Below, piece by piece: positions 1 to 5,149 of a DNA stretch of 10,530 nucleotides. The notes beneath the pieces are model-generated. The model had not been told where the DNA came from. It did not search any database and saw only the letters and a program-made list of their open reading frames with translations. Within the stretch, counting starts at the first letter, position 1. Each line of letters starts with the position of its first letter. Location of the stretch: contig NZ_JASLCN010000232.1 of NCBI RefSeq assembly GCF_030151805.1, forward strand, positions 1 to 10,530. Reading direction: 5' to 3'. The position numbers and the translations under genes are program-made. This stretch comes from Fluviicola sp. GTDB lineage: Bacteria > Bacteroidota > Bacteroidia > Flavobacteriales_D > Crocinitomicaceae.

Positions 1-440
1 AAAATCAGGAACCAATAATCGGAAATAAAACTCGTCAACAACTGTCCCACGTCATTCCCCGCCGATACGATTACGAACAAATCCGCTGTAGACCGCTTCA
101 GTGTGAAATTGTAATAAGCAGTATCCATCAGGTTCAAAGCCACAATGAGCAAAGCCGGAACGAAAAAAGTAATGACCTGGATAATCCGGATGATGAGGTT
201 GTTTTGCCATTTCTGCGGCAGAAGGCTGAAAACAATGAAAGGCATCAGAAGCATGCCCAGCGTTGAAAGATCGAACCAAATTCCTGCCAACCAGTCTGTA
301 AAATGAACATGGGCAAACGAATCCAGGTTGTAGAAATAGAATACAATGCGTGTTGCGGTCATCAATAACAGCAAAATAGCAATCCGGAGCAGCAGACTTT
401 GCAACGTTATTGGGAGAGCATTACACAGTTTCTTCAACAT
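1..440 (-). CDS. LTA-synthase-like membrane sulfatase, N-terminal part (truncated by window edge)
   Basis: Reading leftward from the ATG at 440-438 gives 146 open codons with no stop before the edge, so this is the 5' part of a longer gene. The translation is hydrophobic, with several membrane segments (about residues 15-35, 50-72, 82-105). It includes a charged stretch near residues 110-125 reading YYNFTLKRSTADLF, typical of the membrane domain of Bacteroidota sulfatases of the lipoteichoic-acid-synthase / phosphoglycerol-transferase type. In that family the catalytic alkaline-phosphatase-fold domain follows C-terminally; it would lie outside the window, so enzyme activity cannot be judged here. 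The family modifies lipids or surface glycans on the periplasmic side of the inner membrane. A TAnnTTTG box ends 4 bases before this ATG, which supports the start. The family call is from recognition of the N-terminal pattern, not from a search. Confidence 0.75.
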   Translation of the reverse strand, partial: MLKKLCNALPITLQSLLLRIAILLLLMTATRIVFYFYNLDSFAHVHFTDWLAGIWFDLSTLGMLLMPFIVFSLLPQKWQNNLIIRIIQVITFFVPALLIVALNLMDTAYYNFTLKRSTADLFVIVSAGNDVGQLLTSFISDYWFLI

Positions 441-444
441 AGTA

Positions 445-452
445 CAAATGTA
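445..452 (-). promoter_or_regulatory. Candidate Bacteroidota -7 box (TACATTTG) for the leftward sulfatase gene
   Basis: On the minus strand the sequence is TACATTTG, followed by four bases and then the ATG. It matches the Bacteroidota housekeeping -7 consensus TAnnTTTG. Transcription starts a few bases downstream of such a box, so the mRNA would begin at or next to the ATG (leaderless). No clear TTG is seen at the -33 position, which lowers confidence. Confidence 0.4.
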
Positions 453-594
453 AGTAACCTTTTTGAGGTAGGTGTTGTGTTTGTGTTACTTAAAAATAGA
501 TAGAATTTACAAATCTGCAGAAGTGAAAAATGTGGAGATGCGTGTGCGACCTCCCTTAAACAGGCTCTTTTAGAAACGGTGATTTATATTTTCC

Positions 595-671
595 CGCAAA
601 TGCACAAATTATTAGCTCGGCTAATGTTTGCGCTAAAGCTTCAACATAGGCGCACTGCGCTCGCTTTTAGC
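595..671. repeat. Cluster of inverted repeats in the 441-1019 intergenic region
   Basis: Three pairings are visible. CGCAAA (595-600) pairs with TTTGCG (627-632) and encloses TTAGC (612-616) / GCTAA (620-624). GCTAAAGC (632-639) pairs with GCTTTTAGC (663-671) with one bulge. No coding function is apparent. This probably forms one part of the repeat element described at 650-900. Confidence 0.45.
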
Positions 672-900
672 AATTGAAAGGGGGAGTGAATTGCAGGAGG
701 AGGATTTAAAAAAGGCCCTTACGCTGAAAGTGCCTGAAAACAAGTGAGTGGAGCGGAAAAAGCATTCCTTGTTTGAGCCGACGAAGGAGGCGAGTTTTGA
801 ATGCTTTCGCGGAACGATACGTAGTTTTCCAGCTTTCGAGTATAGGCCTAGACCTTTTTTGCTTACTTTTTGGGGCAATGCCAAAAAGTAAGAGGATCAA
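650..900. repeat. Probable dispersed Bacteroidota intergenic repeat ending in a 12-bp hairpin
   Basis: This gene-free stretch ends in a perfect hairpin, CTTACTTTTTGG (862-873) and CCAAAAAGTAAG (881-892), around a 7-base loop. Short ORFs here translate into basic, low-information peptides (for example KQKRSRP and KTRLLRRLKQG) that recur as spurious predictions in many Bacteroidota genomes. From memory, that recurrence marks a dispersed non-coding element rather than a protein. It lies between divergent genes (sulfatase leftward, ChaN-like rightward) and lacks transposase coding. Copy number cannot be established from one window. Confidence 0.5.
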
Positions 901-1007
901 ATAAGTTTTGTCTTATTTATCAGTCGACCCGCCAATCTACCCTTTGGGAGGTAGTTTTTGAATCTGCCTTACTTCAAAACGGTTAGGAACGGATTTTTCA
1001 AAGTTCC

Positions 1008-1015
1008 TATCTTTG
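1008..1015 (+). promoter_or_regulatory. Candidate -7 box (TATCTTTG) for the ChaN-like gene
   Basis: TATCTTTG matches TAnnTTTG exactly and is followed by GAAA and then the ATG at 1020. The 4-base spacing is the same as for the leftward sulfatase gene and predicts a leaderless transcript starting at about the ATG. The -33 region (about 983-987, GTTAGG) is only a weak match to TTG. Confidence 0.5.
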
Positions 1016-1019
1016 GAAA

Positions 1020-1877
1020 ATGAAATGTATTTTATTGTTGCTGCTGATTTGTTCCGGTGCGTATGCACAGGATTTGGAAGTTTTCCGGATTTTTGATTCG
1101 AAGGGAAAAGAAGTTTCGTTCACGAAGATGATGTCTAAGGTTTCGGAAAACCAGGTTGTTTTGTTCGGTGAATTTCACAATAACCCGATCTCACACTGGA
1201 TGGAGGTGAATGTGTTGATGCAGTTGAATAAAAAAGTGAGCGGTGAAAAACTGGCTGTGGGTTTTGAGATGTTTGAATTGCACCAGGTAAAACCGTTGGA
1301 AGCGTACATCGCCAATAAGTCATACAAAGCATTGAAGGATTCAACAGAATTGTGGGTGAATTTTAAAACCGACTACAAACCCGTTCTCGATTCTGCTATT
1401 TCCCGGGGAAACATTCCTTTTGCAGCAAACGTTACCCGCAAATATGCCAGTTTGATCTTCAAAAAAGGACTTGCTGCCCTGGATACACTGCCGGAAGATC
1501 AGAAAAAATTTATGGCGCCGCTTCCGTTTCCGTTTGATTCTACTTTGACACAATATGTAGAGCTGATCAATATGGGAAAAGAAATGCATGCTTCCGGGAT
1601 TAATTTTGCCTATGCGCAAGCTATCAAGGATGCAACGATGGGATATTCCATTGTGCAGCAACTGAAAAAAGCCCAGATGGTTTATTTCTTAAACGGTGCT
1701 TTCCACTCCGATTTTCACCAGGGAATTATGTGGTATGTGCAGCAATACGCTCCCGGAACACGGGTAGGAACCATCACGACAGTTTCTCAGAAAGATGTGC
1801 GCAAATTGGAAAAAGAGCATTTGAATCGTGCGGATTTCATCATTGTGGTGAATGAAACGATGACAACAACACATTAA
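1020..1877 (+). CDS. Secreted ChaN-like haem-binding protein (Cofac_haem_bdg family)
   Basis: The 285-residue product starts with a signal peptide (hydrophobic residues 4-12, AYA before the likely cleavage at Gln17). The Cys at position 11 is not in a good lipobox, so a soluble periplasmic or secreted protein is more likely than a lipoprotein. The body fits the ChaN / PF04187 (TIKI-like) fold: VVLFGEFHNN at residues 46-55, GFEMFELHQ at 81-89, AANVTRKYA at 135-143, AQAIKDATM at 199-207 and FLNGAFHSDFH at 223-233. The Glu51/His53 and His229 positions are the conserved polar residues of the family. ChaN of Campylobacter binds haem and is tied to iron uptake; whether this protein does so, or is instead a protease-like TIKI relative, is unproven. 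Length is normal for the family. It appears monocistronic, facing the HTH genes that converge on it. Confidence 0.85.
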   Translation: MKCILLLLLICSGAYAQDLEVFRIFDSKGKEVSFTKMMSKVSENQVVLFGEFHNNPISHWMEVNVLMQLNKKVSGEKLAVGFEMFELHQVKPLEAYIANKSYKALKDSTELWVNFKTDYKPVLDSAISRGNIPFAANVTRKYASLIFKKGLAALDTLPEDQKKFMAPLPFPFDSTLTQYVELINMGKEMHASGINFAYAQAIKDATMGYSIVQQLKKAQMVYFLNGAFHSDFHQGIMWYVQQYAPGTRVGTITTVSQKDVRKLEKEHLNRADFIIVVNETMTTTH

Positions 1878-2046
1878 TTACGAATTCCTGATGTTGAATG
1901 GAACTTGTTGGATTCTTTGGTCAGAATTTATGCTTGAAAATTGAATCGTTAATTGTCTGGAAACCTTGATGAATACCGGGCTGTTTCTAATATCGCGAAC
2001 ATGCAACCAAAAGACCGAAAAATCCTTCCGAATTTGTTTTATTAAG

Positions 2047-2095
2047 TAATTCGTAATTCGTAATTCGTAATTCGTAATTCGTAATTCGTAATTCG
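2047..2095. repeat. Seven perfect tandem copies of the heptamer TAATTCG
   Basis: Seven head-to-tail 7-base units run from 2047 to 2095 and end 2 bases before the stop codon of the first HTH gene. Slipped-strand expansion is the simplest origin. Related degenerate heptads occur at 1875-1888, 2558-2592 and 2606-2640. Confidence 0.95.
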
Positions 2096-2097
2096 TC

Positions 2098-2430
2098 TTA
2101 TTTCTTCGAATTGATTTTCTTCAAAAGCTCGTTATAGTCCTCCAATAATTTCAGGTACTTATTCTTCCAGTACTCTTTCGTCTGATTATTGTACGGGTTT
2201 TCCGGGTCTTCAAAAGAAGTCGGACTGATCGCATTCATTTCCTTGATCTCAGCAGAGAAGTCATGATGAATGATTTTCCCGATCGCTAAGATGGTCTCGA
2301 TATCGACCTGCGGATTATCAAACATCAGGTACATCCATCTTCTGCTCTTGCCCAGTTTTTTGGCAATAATAGTAATCGGAAATCCGCTTTGTCTGATTGC
2401 TTGTTCTATAATTTCACCACGATGTTGCAT
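2098..2430 (-). CDS. Small HTH DNA-binding regulator with C-terminal coiled coil (copy 1)
   Basis: With the start at the ATG 2430-2428 (MQHRGEII), the product has 110 residues. The N-terminal half reads as a helix-turn-helix: about residues 8-38, with ITIIAKKLGKSRRWMYLMF as positioning and recognition helices. The C-terminal 30 residues (EYWKNKYLKLLEDYNELLKK) look like an amphipathic coiled coil, so a dimeric repressor is plausible. The reading frame stays open to an ATG at 2472, but the paralogue at 2645 diverges strongly in that extension while agreeing at about 79% from MQH onward; both copies are then exactly 110 residues. TTTG followed by five bases precedes the ATG in both copies, so the upstream homology may be promoter. 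The target is unknown. Confidence 0.8.
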   Translation of the reverse strand: MQHRGEIIEQAIRQSGFPITIIAKKLGKSRRWMYLMFDNPQVDIETILAIGKIIHHDFSAEIKEMNAISPTSFEDPENPYNNQTKEYWKNKYLKLLEDYNELLKKINSKK

Positions 2431-2557
2431 GAAAACAAAAATCTTCGCTTTCATGAGTAGGTTTTTTACCATTAATTACACAGATAGGAGAATAATAGGT
2501 GCGGTGTTCCTGGTTTTCAGTTGCGGGTATTTTTGTTCAGATATGAGCAGGTTTTGA

Positions 2558-2592
2558 TAATTACGAGTTCCTAATTACGAATTCCGAATGGC
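2558..2592. repeat. Degenerate heptamer array (TAATTAC/GAATTCC type)
   Basis: The sequence reads as consecutive 7-base units: TAATTAC, GAGTTCC, TAATTAC, GAATTCC, GAATGGC. These are related to the perfect TAATTCG array at 2047 and to TAATTAC-GAATTCC just after the ChaN-like gene (1875-1888). It lies between the two HTH genes. Confidence 0.75.
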
Positions 2593-2605
2593 GCTTATCG
2601 GGATG

Positions 2606-2640
2606 TAATTCATCATTCATCATTCGGCACTCGTAATTAT
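2606..2640. repeat. Second degenerate heptamer array next to HTH copy 2
   Basis: Five 7-base units (TAATTCA, TCATTCA, TCATTCG, GCACTCG, TAATTAT) end 4 bases before the stop codon of the second HTH gene. The position mirrors the TAATTCG array at the 3' end of the first HTH gene. Confidence 0.7.
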
Positions 2641-2644
2641 TGAA

Positions 2645-2977
2645 TTATTTCTTCGAACTCGTTTTCTTCAACAACTCATTGTAGTCCTCCAGCAATTTCA
2701 GGTACTTGTTTTTCCAGTACTCTTTTGTTTGGCCGTTGTATGGACTTTCAGGGTCTGAAAATGAATTTGAACGCATGGTGTTCAATTCTTTAATGTCAGC
2801 AGAAAAATCATGATGGATGATTGTTCCGATAGCCAGAACGGTGTCAATGTCTACCTGGGGATTGTCAAACATCAGATACATCCATCTTCTGCTTTTACGC
2901 AGTCTTTTCGCAACAACAGTAATCGAAAGACCACTTTGTCTGACTGCTTGTTCTACTATTTCACCACGATGTTGCAT
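2645..2977 (-). CDS. Small HTH DNA-binding regulator with C-terminal coiled coil (copy 2, tandem paralogue)
   Basis: From the ATG at 2977-2975 (MQHRGEIV) the product has 110 residues and is about 79% identical to the neighbour at 2098-2430, by manual alignment. The recognition segment KSRRWMYLMFDNPQVDI and the C-terminal coiled coil are almost unchanged. Differences concentrate in the middle linker (about residues 65-82) and at Lys25/Gly27 of the first copy, changed to Arg25/Arg27 next to the recognition helix. The latter could alter DNA binding. A longer start at 3028 or 3019 is open, but that extension is poorly conserved. Both copies run the same way, so a tandem duplication of gene plus flanking heptads is the simplest history. 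Confidence 0.8.
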   Translation of the reverse strand: MQHRGEIVEQAVRQSGLSITVVAKRLRKSRRWMYLMFDNPQVDIDTVLAIGTIIHHDFSADIKELNTMRSNSFSDPESPYNGQTKEYWKNKYLKLLEDYNELLKKTSSKK

Positions 2978-3028
2978 GAAAACAAATTTCTTCGCTTTAC
3001 TGGGTAGTATTATTACCATTAAATACAC

Positions 3029-3275
3029 ATAAAGGGGTGAAATTTGATGTAAATCCTTGTTTTATATCGTTTTTTCTGGCTTGTATGCTTTGTTCATATG
3101 CGGGAAATCGGGTAATTTAGTTGAAATGACGGATCTTCTTCTGATTCTCTTTTATAGATCAATAATTCTTTTATTTACTAGCATTTATGGCATTTTTATG
3201 ACTGCCGATTGATTTCCTTTTCAAGCGCCTGTTTGATTGGTTTTTTAGCGCTTAGGAGAATTTTTTTTCACAATA
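3029..3275. other. AT-rich intergenic stretch between divergent units
   Basis: No coding sequence is supported here. It separates the leftward HTH pair from the rightward peptide operon. The one clear element is the inverted repeat AAGCGC / GCGCTT at about 3223-3253, without a close enough T-run to call it a terminator with confidence. Homology to the upstream flank of HTH copy 1 (2431-2490) stops at about 3036. Confidence 0.5.
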
Positions 3276-3307
3276 TTGCGCATATATGAGAATTGTTTTT
3301 ACATTTG
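3276..3307 (+). promoter_or_regulatory. Bacteroidota-type promoter of the precursor-peptide operon
   Basis: A TTG at 3276-3278 and TACATTTG at 3300-3307 are separated by 21 bases. This matches the TTG / TAnnTTTG arrangement of Bacteroidota housekeeping promoters. The predicted start is near 3313-3316, which would give an unusually long 5' untranslated leader of about 320 nt before the ATG at 3638. Confidence 0.65.
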
Positions 3308-3399
3308 TATTCAATACTACGACAAAACGAACCGGAAAATGCGAGTAAACCGATTTTTAATCAGTAAACAATGTTTTCGCGGTTTTGTATAAAAACAGG

Positions 3400-3637
3400 G
3401 ATGCTTTACCAGGAAAGCATCAATCCACTCAAGCCTTGCCAATAAAGAGTAAGGACAGATTCACTGAAAATATTTCAGCGAAACAGATAAAAAATGGAGG
3501 TACCGGTAATACCTCCTTGCATTTCAGTTGTTTACCGGCTTCTGTTATGCAGAAACTTTGCAATCAGTAGTGTTGCCGAAAATGCTATTGCGAAGTTGAA
3601 GGAAACAGAGTAGGCATGACAATTAATTTTTTTGCTT
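3400..3637 (+). ncRNA. Structured 5' leader RNA, copy A (candidate new cis-regulatory RNA)
   Basis: The leader shares an ordered set of conserved blocks and pairings with copy B at 4928-5149. In order: GATGCTTT/AAAGCATC hairpin (3400-3421, containing CTTTACCA); CCTTGC/GTAAGG hairpin with a 9-nt loop CAATAAAGA (3434-3454); CTGAAA/TTTCAG hairpin overlapping TTCAGCGA (3464-3481); hairpin H1 GGAGGTA/TACCTCC with loop CCGGTAA (3496-3516); hairpin H2 3518-3551 with 8-nt loop TTTACCGG; long stem P3 (3554-3568 with 3584-3597) with a 15-nt loop that contains TGCC 3574-3577; and CAGAGTAGGCA at 3606-3616. The H1 and H2 loops are complementary over 7 nt (kissing). The P3-loop TGCC can pair with GGCA 3613-3616. 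The last block ends 21 nt before the ATG, so control of translation is a reasonable inference. I do not recognise the family. Confidence 0.7.
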
Positions 3638-3847
3638 ATGGCAACTAAAACAATCGAGTCATTAAAATCAAAAAAGTTTGACTCAATAAACCTTGTACGT
3701 GTAGTTGGTGGTGACACGACATACGGACCTGCACGCCAAACACGTTACGACGGACGCGGCGGGCAAGACGGAGACACTGCTGCAACAACTTATAACCCGG
3801 CAGGTACGCCTCCGGGAACTCAGGGAACGGATTATATTAAAAGTTAA
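3638..3847 (+). CDS. Double-glycine-leader precursor peptide (putative ribosomal natural product or secreted peptide)
   Basis: The ATG at 3638 gives 69 residues. The first 25 (MATKTIESLKSKKF to RVVGG) resemble the Bacteroidota GG-type leader: Lys-rich, short, with hydrophobic residues spaced before a Gly-Gly at 24-25, the usual cut site of C39-peptidase exporters. The remaining 44 residues form a candidate core rich in Thr, Gly, Asp and Tyr, with a Pro-rich patch (NPAGTPPGTQG) and no Cys or His. Absence of Cys argues against lanthionine or disulfide chemistry; Thr, Tyr and Asp could still be modified (ester or ether links, for example), but this is speculation. No maturase or exporter lies in the window. 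It follows the structured leader and precedes a hairpin and a secreted DUF6624-like protein. A TTG start at 3632 is also open but less likely. Confidence 0.7.
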   Translation: MATKTIESLKSKKFDSINLVRVVGGDTTYGPARQTRYDGRGGQDGDTAATTYNPAGTPPGTQGTDYIKS

Positions 3848-3862
3848 TTCGATTGAATGATT

Positions 3863-3898
3863 GAATCCTCTGCTTGTGCGCTACAGGGCAGAGGATTC
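3863..3898 (+). terminator. 11-bp hairpin between the peptide gene and the next gene (partial terminator or mRNA stabiliser)
   Basis: GAATCCTCTGC (3863-3873) pairs perfectly with GCAGAGGATTC (3888-3898) around a 14-base loop. The sequence after it has no strong T-run (TCAATATTTCTC), so full rho-independent termination is unlikely. Sitting 15 nt after the peptide stop and 15 nt before the ATG at 3914, it could protect the peptide mRNA 3' end and lower expression of the downstream gene. Confidence 0.6.
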
Positions 3899-3913
3899 TC
3901 AATATTTCTCATC

Positions 3914-4813
3914 ATGAAAAATGCACTTTTTTTTCTCAGTCTCTTAATTGGTTTGAATGTATCAGCTCAAATCAATCACATCCACTACAAAGCCGATTGC
4001 GACATGGCCTATCGTTTCGCTCTTGACAGCTTGAATTATCCGAAATGCTTCAACCAACTATCGAAGGTAAAGCGGAAATACAGCAAGCTCTATTGCGAGG
4101 AGTACATTCTGATGGCGCATTGCTACAAACAAATGGGGAAGAACACGAAAAGCGCCTTAAGCCTCAAGAAAGCGTGGTCAACCTATTCGTTCGACTTCGT
4201 GTGCCTCGATCAGATACCGCAAATCAGTTTAGCCAAAATAAACGAAGGCTTTTCGAAGAAACAACAAAAACGGGTACTGCAGGGCTATGACAATTTTGCG
4301 AAACTCAAACGAAGCAATACCGATTCGTTGATGGCTGTTTTACAAGCAATGACAGACAGGGACCAGGTACCACGTATGAAGTTTTATACCGATTCCATGA
4401 TTGATACCAACGCGGTAAATCGGGAGATTATCTTTGTAGACTCGCTCAATCTGGTCGAATTCCGGAACATCATTTACAAACTCGGTTATCCCGGAGAGTG
4501 GATTTTGCCGGGCAATGTGGCGATGGTTTTTGTGCTGCTGGTTCATTCGTCCTACAACCAGGCCTTTTTCGATGAAATGAAACCGGTACTCCTGCAAGAA
4601 GTAATCGCTGGGCGCATGCCACCAAGCCATTATGCCTTATGGCTGGATCGTCATTATTCCATGGTTCGCTTGCCGCAACCTTACGGAATGCTGAATATTC
4701 CAGGGAAAACGAATTTTTCAGAAGCGGAAATCAGGGAAATCACTGCGAGCCGCTTAAAAATCGGTTTGATCAAGAATTGCCCGATTCCAACACAACTATT
4801 GATGTTCGAATGA
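3914..4813 (+). CDS. Secreted DUF6624-like protein
   Basis: I chose the ATG at 3914 over the one at 3857, because it begins a clean signal peptide (MKNALFFLSLLIGLNVSAQ) and the upstream ATG would place coding sequence across the hairpin. The product has 299 residues. Residues 20-140 are charged, with paired Cys and a helical, TPR-like look. About 165-260 carry a pattern I associate with DUF6624: NREIIFVDSLNLVEFRNII, GYPGEW (191-196), GNVAMVFVLLVHSS, then SHYALWLDRH (238-247) and LPQPYG (253-258). No T9SS sorting domain is present, so it is likely periplasmic. Function is unknown; its placement behind the GG-leader peptide suggests, but does not show, a related role. The family call is from memory of the motif pattern. 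Confidence 0.7.
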   Translation: MKNALFFLSLLIGLNVSAQINHIHYKADCDMAYRFALDSLNYPKCFNQLSKVKRKYSKLYCEEYILMAHCYKQMGKNTKSALSLKKAWSTYSFDFVCLDQIPQISLAKINEGFSKKQQKRVLQGYDNFAKLKRSNTDSLMAVLQAMTDRDQVPRMKFYTDSMIDTNAVNREIIFVDSLNLVEFRNIIYKLGYPGEWILPGNVAMVFVLLVHSSYNQAFFDEMKPVLLQEVIAGRMPPSHYALWLDRHYSMVRLPQPYGMLNIPGKTNFSEAEIREITASRLKIGLIKNCPIPTQLLMFE

Positions 4814-4859
4814 TTTTGGTTTGAAGACAAGAACGTAAAAAGGTTACGTAGTCACTTAG

Positions 4860-4867
4860 TAATTTTG
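4860..4867 (+). promoter_or_regulatory. Candidate -7 box (TAATTTTG) for the T9SS cargo operon
   Basis: TAATTTTG fits TAnnTTTG and lies about 280 nt upstream of the ATG at 5150, so copy B of the structured leader would be fully transcribed. No TTG lies at the right distance upstream (the nearest TTTG, 4820-4823, is too far), so the call is weak. Confidence 0.3.
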
Positions 4868-4927
4868 TGACGCGATATTAAATAAGGGTACTTTCAATTC
4901 CGTTTTGTCTGTATTTCAAATTTATGA

Positions 4928-5149
4928 CTTTACCACTTTGAAGGATAAAAAGACCTTATTCATTGGAATCAATTCAGCGATAAAGAATTTAAGAATAAGT
5001 AAATGAGACGCCTGTAACACCTTATTTACTTGTATTCTAATAGATTACAGGCTATTGGAATACAAAAGCTATGTATGAGCAGGGATGCCGAAAATGCTCA
5101 TATGAAGTTTGTGAATGCAGAGTAGGCACATAACTAATTTTATCTATTC
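4928..5149 (+). ncRNA. Structured 5' leader RNA, copy B (same family as copy A)
   Basis: Elements in order: CTTTACCA (4928-4935); AAGG/CCTT hairpin with 9-nt loop ATAAAAAGA (4941-4957); small ATTG/CAAT hairpin (4962-4973) and TTCAGCGA (4973-4980); hairpin H1, AAGTAAATGAG 4997-5007 with CTTATTTACTT 5021-5031, loop containing CCTGTAA (5011-5017); hairpin H2, a 12-bp stem 5032-5043/5052-5063 with loop ATTACAGG (5044-5051); stem P3, 5066-5080 with 5096-5110, one A-A mismatch and a few G-U pairs, around the 15-nt loop 5081-5095; then CAGAGTAGGCA (5118-5128). H1 and H2 loops pair over 7 nt. TGCC 5086-5089 can pair with GGCA 5125-5128. The ATG follows 21 nt later, exactly as in copy A. Stems differ in sequence from copy A but keep their pairing. 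Confidence 0.7.

Noticed and set aside
52..279. 75-residue minus-strand ORF at the left edge
   Set aside because: It lies in another frame of the sulfatase membrane domain (1-440), which reads as a recognisable protein.
633..900. Two overlapping minus-strand ORFs of 83 and 64 residues
   Set aside because: They translate an inverted-repeat-bearing intergenic element into basic, low-information peptides typical of spurious predictions.
2047..2640. CRISPR array
   Set aside because: The repeats are directly adjacent 7-mers without spacers, and no cas genes are present.
3385..3570. 61-residue plus-strand ORF inside leader copy A
   Set aside because: It runs through five hairpins that are conserved by pairing in copy B, where no matching ORF exists; the peptide has no signal or motif.
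3857..3913. Upstream start for the DUF6624-like gene
   Set aside because: It would add 19 residues translated from the 11-bp hairpin and hide the signal peptide that begins cleanly at 3914.
4045..4824. ORFs at 4045-4290 (+), 4340-4630 (-) and 4639-4824 (+)
   Set aside because: All are shadows of the DUF6624-like gene in other frames without protein features.
3400..5149. Known riboswitch classes (cobalamin, lysine, c-di-GMP, purine, glutamine, THF, preQ1)
   Set aside because: The kissing loops and the GAAGTT and AGAGTAGG blocks recalled some of these, but I could not find their diagnostic conserved blocks in the right order; a covariance search is still needed.
3400..5149. Composite mobile element bounded by the two similar leaders
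   Set aside because: The similarity is in pairing and short blocks, not continuous identity; there is no transposase, and each leader is at a matching position before an ATG.
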